This document shows, piece after piece, positions 1 to 5,218 of a stretch of DNA of 8,061 bases. The translations under genes and the position numbers were made by a program. Under the pieces are notes generated by a model. The model worked only from the letters and a program-made list of their open reading frames with translations. It ran no database searches and was not told the origin of the DNA. Numbering within the stretch: the first letter of the stretch is position 1; every line of letters starts with the position of its first letter. Source of the DNA: DASSBR01 sp035708085. Its GTDB lineage: Bacteria; Pseudomonadota; Gammaproteobacteria; Natronospirales; DASSBR01. The stretch spans positions 1-8,061 of the forward strand of contig DASSTE010000048.1 in assembly GCA_035708085.1 (NCBI GenBank), in the 5' to 3' direction.

Positions 1-808
1 AGCCGGCCGTCGTGGCCGGCATCCATCGGGATGCCGCCTGCAGCGGCACGAAAAAGACAAACTTGCGCGTCTCAAGCGCAACACCCGCAGGATCGAAACT
101 TCGTTCGATGAATATGGCTTTACCGTCGTCCCTCATCATTACCACGCTGGATGCCCGTGTTCCGTAACTGGCGCTGACGACAAACGGCGCTGATACCAGC
201 CGTTCGCGTTCGGGTGCGAGGCCCGTGGTCGGCAGATCAGCTTCGGAAGCCGGCTCGCGGTCATCGAGCAGGGCCAGCAGCGCTTTGGGATCGGGGTCCG
301 GCCTTGCGTCCAACTCTGCGGCGAACGCGGCGCGCATCCGTTCGACTTTCGGCCAGGGCGTACCGAGCGTGGCGTTGCTCAGCGCGTAGCGGCCCGCATC
401 GAGCGCCCGCGGCAGTCCGTCGCGGTTGGAGTAGTACATCAGCGTGTCGCGGTCGCCGACGAACAGGTTGAAGCCGGCGTAGCGGTCCGCGTCGGCGGCG
501 ACTTCAGCGATGAAATCTTCCGCCGTTTCCCGACCGCGCAGGAAGTCGCCGACCAGGTGGCCGCGCGAGCGCGCGTCAGGCGGCGGGTCGAGCCGCTCAC
601 GGTAATTGGTGACGGCGGCGAAGCGGCCGGCGGCGCTGACGCCGAGCCAGGATCCGCCGGCGGTCAGGTCGCGGCCGCCGATCACGTCGGGCGCATCAGG
701 CCAGAAGCCGGCCGGGTCGGTCGGCCGGGCGTGGAATTCATCGCGGTTGCCGGCGAGAATCAGCGGCCAGCGATCTTTGCGTTTCCAGGCGATGGCGATC
801 AGGCACAT
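1..808 (-). CDS. NRDE/TANGO2-family protein, 3' end outside the window
   Basis: Reading leftwards from the ATG at 808-806, the protein begins MCLIAIAWKRKDRWPLILAG and continues directly into NRDEF. The N-terminal Met-Cys and the NRDE signature (residues 21-24) define the NRDE/TANGO2 family. Further family blocks are GGRDLTAGGSWLG (about residues 44-56), a VTNYRE segment, RGHLVGDFL (about 84-92), YAGFNLFVGD and GTRASSVVMM near the C-terminus. No stop appears down to position 2, giving 269 residues so far. Family members are usually about 250-270 residues, so the stop is probably just outside. The biochemical role of bacterial members is poorly defined; eukaryotic TANGO2 is linked to Golgi organisation and to haem or lipid handling. 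A purine-rich AAGGA lies about 16 nt before the ATG, rather far for a ribosome site. It is divergent from chorismate mutase. The family call is firm and the function is open. Confidence 0.9.
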   Translation of the reverse strand, partial: MCLIAIAWKRKDRWPLILAGNRDEFHARPTDPAGFWPDAPDVIGGRDLTAGGSWLGVSAAGRFAAVTNYRERLDPPPDARSRGHLVGDFLRGRETAEDFIAEVAADADRYAGFNLFVGDRDTLMYYSNRDGLPRALDAGRYALSNATLGTPWPKVERMRAAFAAELDARPDPDPKALLALLDDREPASEADLPTTGLAPERERLVSAPFVVSASYGTRASSVVMMRDDGKAIFIERSFDPAGVALETRKFVFFVPLQAASRWMPATTAG

Positions 809-861
809 ACTTTTGCAGGTGGTTTCCTTGCGCCGGCACGTCGGTTGAGATTAACATTTGT

Positions 862-874
862 CCACATTATGTGG
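862..874. promoter_or_regulatory. 13-nt palindrome in the NRDE/chorismate mutase divergent gap
   Basis: CCACAT-T-ATGTGG is a perfect 6-bp inverted repeat around a single base. It overlaps the proposed chorismate mutase ATG (869-871). On the minus strand it contains CATAAT (871-866), a five-of-six match to a -10 box that would serve the NRDE gene, but I find no convincing -35 at 16-18 bp. On the plus strand TTGAGA (845-850) could be a -35, with only a poor -10 at the right distance. The position and symmetry suit an operator in a shared divergent promoter, but nothing identifies a regulator. Confidence 0.3.
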
Positions 875-1183
875 CAGCGACAACCTTCTTCCCCGACCGA
901 TTCCGCCGACGTGACTGACCCGCAACTTGATGAGCTGCGCGAGTTGATCGACGCGACGGACCAGGCTTTGCTCGACGTGCTGACCCAGCGCGCGCAACTG
1001 GTCGATCAGGTGGCCAAATTGAAGCGTGCCAGGGACTTGCCGATCGTGATGCCGGCGCGTGAGCAGGCAATTATCGAATCGGTACGCGCCCGCGCCGCGG
1101 ATGCCGGCCTGTCGGCGGACGTTGTCGAGGATATCTTCCGCTGTGTGCTCACCGAGTCGCACCGGCGGATGCAGGACGAATAA
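869..1183 (+). CDS. Chorismate mutase, AroQ (CM_2) type, monofunctional
   Basis: This 104-residue, all-helical protein matches the AroQ-class chorismate mutase domain that converts chorismate to prephenate for Phe and Tyr synthesis. The family pattern is clear: LDELRELIDATDQALLDVL, then TQRAQLVDQVAKLKR, then PIVMPAREQAI, then a C-terminal helix ending ESHRRMQDE. Against E. coli P-protein mutase recalled from memory, Arg24, Arg41, Lys52, Arg64 and Glu65 align with active-site Arg11, Arg28, Lys39, Arg51 and Glu52. The Asp48 position is Met61, and the Gln88 equivalent is Met101 or the adjacent Gln102. There is no prephenate dehydratase or dehydrogenase domain and no signal peptide. The frame stays open upstream to 557, but that part lies antisense to the NRDE gene. 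I chose ATG 869; GTG 911 (MTDPQLDEL) is a fair alternative, and neither has a good Shine-Dalgarno. It converges on the ICMT-like gene with only 6 nt between stops. Confidence 0.9.
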   Translation: MWQRQPSSPTDSADVTDPQLDELRELIDATDQALLDVLTQRAQLVDQVAKLKRARDLPIVMPAREQAIIESVRARAADAGLSADVVEDIFRCVLTESHRRMQDE

Positions 1184-1189
1184 GCTTCC

Positions 1190-1960
1190 TCAGCGCTTGC
1201 CCAGCAAGCCCTTCTTTTTCATCACCCACGCGACGATATAAGCGGCCGCCAGTACCGCCAGGCTTGCCCATAGCGGCGTCAGGTCGGCCTCGACCGCCTG
1301 CCATCCCGGCGCCGACGCGCGTTCGTAAATGAGCACCAGCACCGCGGCCGTGAGCCAAGTCCAGGCCGTGTTGTAGTCGGCGCCGATCACACGCGGCCAG
1401 TCGAACCGCTCGCCGCGGGTGGCGGCGACCAGGCGGCGCGGGTTGGGGAACCAGCGGTTCACGGTCGCGCAGTAGTCGGCATAGGCCTGGCCGAACTTAC
1501 CGGCCAGAAAATGCTCCTCCGCCGCGACGATCGCCTCGTAGGCGAACAGCGCGACCGGGATCGCGACCGCGTAGACGATGGCATCGTTGAAAATCACCGT
1601 CAGGCCGATCAGCAGCAGCACGTTGCCGACGTAGAGCGGGTTCCGTGAGCAGGAAAACACGCCGCCGGTCACCAGCCCCTCGGCGTAGACCTGGTTGTTT
1701 TCGCCGCCGCGCTTGATGTACTGCAGACCGATCACCCAGCCGCGCAGCACGAGGCCGGCGACGATGATCGCAAGGCCTGCGGCATCGAGCCAGATGTCGG
1801 CCGCGGCGTTGCCGGCCAGCGCGTTCGGCTGGCGCCAGATCATCAGGATCAGCAGCATCAGCGGGAAGATGATGTTGCGGTAGCGGAACAGCACCTGCCC
1901 GCAACGGACCAGCGGCGCGGGGTGGCGCGGCGCCTTGTTGCACGCGGGGTTGGAACTCAC
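1190..1960 (-). CDS. ICMT/PEMT-family membrane methyltransferase-like protein
   Basis: A 256-residue integral membrane protein. The core matches the isoprenylcysteine carboxyl methyltransferase / phospholipid N-methyltransferase family: CSRNPLYVGNVLLLIG (residues 104-119), then an acidic pair (Glu148-Glu149) in AAEEHFLAGKFGQAYADY, then RWFP (169-172). In this family these segments form the SAM pocket at the membrane face. Hydrophobic stretches lie near 28-44, 55-78, 112-145 (probably two helices), 196-212 and 228-247. The last two extend about 80 residues beyond the catalytic core, and the protein ends in a basic tail KKKGLLGKR. Eukaryotic ICMT methylates prenylated cysteines, but bacterial relatives act on varied small lipophilic or lipid substrates and this one cannot be assigned. 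The start is GTG at 1960-1958, which overlaps the TGA of the upstream CmoA-like gene as GTGA, so re-initiation by the same ribosomes is likely. Confidence 0.85.
   Translation of the reverse strand: MSSNPACNKAPRHPAPLVRCGQVLFRYRNIIFPLMLLILMIWRQPNALAGNAAADIWLDAAGLAIIVAGLVLRGWVIGLQYIKRGGENNQVYAEGLVTGGVFSCSRNPLYVGNVLLLIGLTVIFNDAIVYAVAIPVALFAYEAIVAAEEHFLAGKFGQAYADYCATVNRWFPNPRRLVAATRGERFDWPRVIGADYNTAWTWLTAAVLVLIYERASAPGWQAVEADLTPLWASLAVLAAAYIVAWVMKKKGLLGKR
1195..1219 (+). terminator. Probable intrinsic terminator of the chorismate mutase gene
   Basis: GCTTGC (1195-1200), loop CCA (1201-1203) and GCAAGC (1204-1209) form a perfect 6-bp stem, followed after two C by the T-rich tract TTCTTTTT (1212-1219). 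It starts 11 nt after the chorismate mutase stop and reads as a factor-independent terminator only on the plus strand. It lies inside the last codons of the convergent ICMT-like gene, where the T tract is the complement of its Lys codons. The stem is short, so efficiency is uncertain. Confidence 0.5.
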
Positions 1961-2706
1961 TTGACCGCCAGCATCCCGCAGAAGTTGTACCAGCGGAAAA
2001 ACGTTTCGACGTGTCGGAAACCCGAGCCCAGCAAGAGGTCGCGATTTTCCTCGCTGCGGTATGGAATCAGCACGTTTTCGAGCGCCTCGCGCTTTTGGGA
2101 AATTTCCATTTCGGAGTAGTGGCGGCGGCGCTTGAGATCGTAGTAATGGCGAATAAACAGCCGGTTGATCATGCTGTCGCCGACGGTCAGCTTTTCGATC
2201 AGGATCAGCGCGCTGTTTTCCAGCATGCCGTCGAAAATGCGCTTCATCACGCGCTCGCGGTACAGCGGCCGCATGAATTGCAGCGACAGCAGCATGATGA
2301 CGACCGACGCGTTTTCGACCACCGTGTCGTGGTGCAGGTCGGCGTGGACCAGGTCGTAAGGCCGCTTGACCTTCTGCGCTTCGAGCTTCTCGCGCGCGCG
2401 GTCGAGCATTTCCTGCGAATTATCGACACCGACGAAGCGCACGCTCGGGTCGAGTGCCTGGTCGAGGTGCAGCATCGTGGTCGCGGTCGAGCAGCCGAGG
2501 TCGAACAAGTTGGTGCCCGCTACAGCGAAATCGAGCGCAAGCTCAGTCGTCATGCGCTGCATTTCTTCGTAAAACGGCACCGAGCGGCTGACCATGTCGT
2601 CGAACACGGCGGCGGTGCGGTTATCGAACGCGAAGTCGGTGGCATCCTGCTCTTCGGCAAATACGCGGTCGCGCCCTTCCTCGGAATCGGTCGTTGAAGA
2701 ACCCAT
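1957..2706 (-). CDS. CmoA-like class I SAM-dependent enzyme (carboxy-SAM synthase homologue)
   Basis: This 249-residue Rossmann-fold protein resembles E. coli CmoA along its length. CmoA turns SAM and prephenate into carboxy-S-adenosyl-methionine for tRNA wobble-uridine modification with CmoB. Shared blocks include FAFDNRTAAVFDDMVSRSVPFY (26-46), motif I FDLGCST (68-74), VGVDNS (92-97), ENAS...LQF (131-144) and SEMEISQKREALENV (198-212). Tyr46 and Arg206 align with CmoA Tyr39 and Arg199; I recall Arg199 as the contact to the carboxylate of carboxy-SAM. One ligand-side position differs: CmoA Asn132 aligns with Leu139. No cmoB follows. The gene begins 20 nt after the hemH stop with no obvious Shine-Dalgarno and ends by GTGA overlap with the ICMT-like gene. 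Chorismate mutase, which makes prephenate, is the next gene beyond that. CmoA family membership is clear, but whether this is true CmoA or a divergent paralogue is not. Confidence 0.8.
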   Translation of the reverse strand: MGSSTTDSEEGRDRVFAEEQDATDFAFDNRTAAVFDDMVSRSVPFYEEMQRMTTELALDFAVAGTNLFDLGCSTATTMLHLDQALDPSVRFVGVDNSQEMLDRAREKLEAQKVKRPYDLVHADLHHDTVVENASVVIMLLSLQFMRPLYRERVMKRIFDGMLENSALILIEKLTVGDSMINRLFIRHYYDLKRRRHYSEMEISQKREALENVLIPYRSEENRDLLLGSGFRHVETFFRWYNFCGMLAVK

Positions 2707-2726
2707 AAGTGAACAATCGGTAAGTT

Positions 2727-3743
2727 TCAGGACGACGCAGTATACCGCGTAATCATTTCGGCCAAAAAGGCGATATGGTCGGCGCGCGCGTTGAGCGCGG
2801 GGATGTAACGCAGCGTGTCGCCGCCTTTGGCGCGGAAATATTCCGCGTTGCGGATCGCGATTTCTTCCAGCGTTTCCAGGCAGTCGGAGGAAAAACCGGG
2901 GCAGATCACATCAACAGTCTTGCGGCCGGCGCGGCCCCACTCGCGCACCGTCTCGTCGGTGTACGGCCTGAGCCAGGCGGCCGCGCCGAGGCGGGACTGG
3001 AACGACACCTGCCAATCGTCTTCGCCCAGGCCCAGCGCCGCGGCCAGTCTTGCGCCGGTGTCGCGGCACTGCTGTTCGTACGGATCGCCGAGGTCGACGT
3101 TGCGTTGCGGCAGACCGTGAAACGACAACAGCAGCTTTTCGCCGCTGCCGTTCGCGGCGCGGAACTCGCGCACGCTCGCGGCCAGCGCTTCGATGTATCC
3201 TGGCCGGTCATGATAGCCGCTGATAAAGTCGAGTGTCGGAAGTTCCCGCCAGCCTTGAAGGCAGCGTGTCACCGCGTCGAAGGTGGCGCCGGTGGTGGTG
3301 GCCGAATATTGCGGATACAGCGGTAGCACCACGATGCGACGGCAGCCCCGGTCGCGCAGTTCTTTCAAAGCGGCCGGCACCGACGGGTTGCCGTAGCGCA
3401 TCCCCAGCGCAACCACCACCGGTTCGTCGAGGCGTTCGTCCAGCGCGGCCTGCAGCGCTTCGCGCTGCGCACGCGAATAGACCAGCAGCGGCGAACCCGC
3501 CGTCTGCCAGATCTTCTCGTAGGCGGCCGCCGACCGGCGCGGGCGCAACGGCAGGATGAAGCCGTACAGCACCGGCCACCACGCCGCACGCGGCAGCTCG
3601 ACGACGCGCCGATCACTCAGGAATTCGCGCAGGTACCGCCGCACCGCGCGTGGCGTCGGCGCCTCCGGCGTACCGAGGTTCGCGAGGAGGACGCCGAGGG
3701 GTGCAGTCGAATCAGGCATAGGGTCCGAAGGGTTCTTCGTCAT
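2727..3743 (-). CDS. hemH: Ferrochelatase (protoporphyrin/coproporphyrin ferrochelatase)
   Basis: Ferrochelatase inserts Fe2+ into the porphyrin ring at the end of haem synthesis, in the cytoplasm at the inner face of the membrane. Numbering from ATG 3743 (338 residues), hallmarks are GVLLANLGTPEAPT (17-30), FLSDRRVVELPR (41-52), GSPLLVYS (83-90), VVLPLYPQYS (138-147), the signature LLLSFHGLPQRNV (204-216) with metal-binding His209, and PGFSSDCLETLEEI (282-295) with Glu290. The 81-residue His-Glu spacing is what the family shows. ATG 3743 lies in the terminal arm of the upstream hairpin repeat. ATG 3719 gives 330 residues and an N-terminus (MPDSTAPLGVLLANLG) close in length to E. coli HemH, so it may be the real start. 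Neither has a clear Shine-Dalgarno. The gene follows the thiolase on the same strand and precedes the CmoA-like gene by 20 nt. Confidence 0.95.
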   Translation of the reverse strand: MTKNPSDPMPDSTAPLGVLLANLGTPEAPTPRAVRRYLREFLSDRRVVELPRAAWWPVLYGFILPLRPRRSAAAYEKIWQTAGSPLLVYSRAQREALQAALDERLDEPVVVALGMRYGNPSVPAALKELRDRGCRRIVVLPLYPQYSATTTGATFDAVTRCLQGWRELPTLDFISGYHDRPGYIEALAASVREFRAANGSGEKLLLSFHGLPQRNVDLGDPYEQQCRDTGARLAAALGLGEDDWQVSFQSRLGAAAWLRPYTDETVREWGRAGRKTVDVICPGFSSDCLETLEEIAIRNAEYFRAKGGDTLRYIPALNARADHIAFLAEMITRYTASS

Positions 3744-3854
3744 CCCGGCGCGGAAGCCGGAATCCAGGGGCCATGGATGGCAAGCCCAATGCGACGGCCG
3801 CCTTTAACGTACCGTCCGTGGCAATTAAATTCCTGCTTCCATGCAGGAATGACG
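3738..3854. repeat. 117-bp paired-hairpin repeat with terminal inverted repeats (REP-doublet/MITE-like)
   Basis: The ends are inverted copies. The left end is CGTCATCCCGGC (3738-3749); the right end (3843-3854), read on the minus strand, is CGTCATTCCTGC, a 10-of-12 match. Each end folds: left arms 3742-3749 and 3756-3763 (8 positions, one C.A mismatch, 6-nt loop GCGGAA), right arms 3829-3836 and 3843-3850 (perfect 8 bp, loop TTCCAT, or ATGGAA on the minus strand). The core between them codes for nothing and holds a smaller palindrome, GCCAT-GG-ATGGC (3770-3781). The CGTCATTCC...GGAAT pattern is the type dispersed between genes in many proteobacteria, for example Neisseria dRS3-like repeats. 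No clear target duplication is visible. It fills nearly all of the thiolase-hemH gap. Confidence 0.75.
3822..3850 (-). terminator. Possible weak terminator or attenuator after the thiolase
   Basis: Read on the minus strand, the perfect 8-bp hairpin ATTCCTGC / GCAGGAAT (3850-3829) is followed by TTAATTG. It starts 18 nt past the thiolase stop, so it could trim or partly terminate the thiolase transcript before hemH. The T-run is interrupted by AA, and the hairpin is part of the repeat, so a dedicated terminator role is only a possibility. Confidence 0.25.
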
Positions 3855-3867
3855 GAATTTTGAGCGG

Positions 3868-5154
3868 TCAAGGCCGTTCCAATATCGCGCTGACTCCCAT
3901 CCCGCCGGCGGTGCAGATCGAGATCAGCCCGCGGCCGGTGCCCTTTTCGGCGAGCAGCTTGGCGAGCGTCGCGACGATGCGTGCCCCGGTGGCGGCAAAC
4001 GGATGGCCGATCGCGACGCTGCCGCCCTTGACGTTCAGCTTGTCGCGGTCGATCGTGCCGAGTGGTGCAGGGCGGCCGAGACGCTCGCGACAGAATTCTT
4101 CCGATTCCCACGCCTTGAACAGGCACAGGACCTGCGCGGCGAAGGCCTCGTGGATTTCGTAAAAGTCGAAATCCTGCAGCGTGAGGCCGGCGCGGTCGAG
4201 CAGGCGGGGCACCGCGTAGGCGGGCGCCATCAGCAGGCCCTCGTGGCCGTCCACGTAGTCGACCGCAGCGACTTCGCCGAAGCTTAAATAGGCGAGCGGC
4301 GTGTGCCCATGTTCGCGCGCCCAGTCTTCCGATGCCAGCAGCACGGTTGCCGCGCCGTCGGTCAGCGGGGTGCTGTTGCCGGCGGTCAACGTGCCGGACG
4401 GGCTGCGGTCGAACACCGGCTTCAACGCGGCGAGCTTCTCAATGCTGGTGTTGGCGCGGATGTTGTTGTCGCGCGTCGCGCCGTTGAACGGCACGACCAG
4501 ATCGTTGTAAAAGCCTTCGTCCCATGCTGCCGCGGCTTTCTTGTGGCTGGCGAGCGCGAGTTCGTCCTGTTCCTGCTGGGTGATATTCCAGCGCTTTGCC
4601 ATCAGCTCGCAGTGCTCGCCCATCGACAGCCCGGTGCGCGGCTCGACCACGCCCGGAAACGACGGCTTGAGGTCGCCAGGCTTGAGGCTGAGCCACGGCT
4701 TGATGCGCTCGCCGAAGGTTTTGGCGCGCGCGCTGCGCAGCATGATCTTGCGCATCTTTTCGCCGTAGACGATCGGCACGTCGCTGATCGTGTCGGTGCC
4801 GCCGCCGATGCCGGCGTCGATCTGGCCAAGCGCGATTTTGTGGCCGACCTGGATGATCGCCGACAGGCTGGTGCCGCAGGCACGCTGCAGATCGTAGCCG
4901 GGAGTATCCGGCGTGAGGCTCGAACCCAGCACCGCCTCGCGCGCGAGATTCCAGTCCCTGGCCTGTTTCATCACCGCGCCGAGCGCGACTTCGCCGAGAT
5001 GCTGACCCTTGAGACCATATTTGTCGACCACCGCCTCGAGCGCGGCGGTGACCATATCCTGGTTGCTGCACTCCGCGTAGGCGGTACGGGCGCGGGAAAA
5101 GGGGATGCGCAGGCCGCCGAGGATGGCGACGCGGCGCGGCAGATTATCGGCCAT
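3868..5154 (-). CDS. Acetyl-CoA C-acyltransferase (thiolase), FadI-like
   Basis: A 428-residue thiolase, which cleaves 3-ketoacyl-CoA with CoA or condenses acyl-CoAs. The nucleophile is Cys93 in LQRACGTSLSA. The second active-site set is HEAFAAQ (His335), GHPFAATGAR (His384) and ICTAGGMG (Cys414). The 30-residue His384-Cys414 spacing matches classical thiolases. The long loop at about 134-180 (MRKIMLRSARAKTFGERIKP onward) and DNNIRANTSIEKL / FDRSPSGTLTAGNSTPLTDG resemble E. coli FadI, the thiolase subunit of a beta-oxidation complex, more than the short PhaA/AtoB type. The start at 5154 is well supported: MADNLPRRVAILGG is preceded by GGAGG with a 5-nt spacer, the best ribosome site in the window. 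The frame is open upstream to 5604, but that part is antisense to the MATE gene. No FadJ partner is visible, so the physiological direction is open. Confidence 0.93.
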   Translation of the reverse strand: MADNLPRRVAILGGLRIPFSRARTAYAECSNQDMVTAALEAVVDKYGLKGQHLGEVALGAVMKQARDWNLAREAVLGSSLTPDTPGYDLQRACGTSLSAIIQVGHKIALGQIDAGIGGGTDTISDVPIVYGEKMRKIMLRSARAKTFGERIKPWLSLKPGDLKPSFPGVVEPRTGLSMGEHCELMAKRWNITQQEQDELALASHKKAAAAWDEGFYNDLVVPFNGATRDNNIRANTSIEKLAALKPVFDRSPSGTLTAGNSTPLTDGAATVLLASEDWAREHGHTPLAYLSFGEVAAVDYVDGHEGLLMAPAYAVPRLLDRAGLTLQDFDFYEIHEAFAAQVLCLFKAWESEEFCRERLGRPAPLGTIDRDKLNVKGGSVAIGHPFAATGARIVATLAKLLAEKGTGRGLISICTAGGMGVSAILERP

Positions 5155-5159
5155 GAAAG

Positions 5160-5164
5160 CCTCC
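5160..5164 (-). promoter_or_regulatory. Shine-Dalgarno of the thiolase gene
   Basis: On the minus strand GGAGG lies five bases (CTTTC) upstream of the ATG at 5154. This fixes the thiolase start against the longer open frame and contrasts with the weak or absent Shine-Dalgarno sequences before the other genes here. Confidence 0.7.
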
Positions 5165-5218
5165 GTGTATGATACGGCGTTCTTTCGGAAATGATGCCAT
5201 AGCGCTGCCTGTCTGGCC

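Noticed and set aside
557..868. N-terminal extension of the chorismate mutase frame back to ATG 557
   Set aside because: The 104 added codons are exactly antisense to the start region of the well-supported NRDE gene and give an Ala/Gly/Arg-rich sequence with no domain. The mutase domain needs only residues from about 885 onward.
2011..2697. 228-codon plus-strand open frame antisense to the CmoA-like gene
   Set aside because: It mirrors the CmoA-like gene almost end to end. The CmoA motifs are unmistakable and the antisense product is low-complexity His/Val/Ala/Arg.
4303..5172. 289-codon plus-strand open frame antisense to the thiolase
   Set aside because: The composition is typical of an antisense GC-rich shadow (Arg, Ala, Val, His), it matches no family I know, and it lies fully within a confident gene.
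5169..5174. TATCAT on the minus strand as a -10 box for the thiolase
   Set aside because: It is a five-of-six match but lies only 14 nt before the ATG, so transcription would begin inside the Shine-Dalgarno, and there is no -35 at the right spacing.
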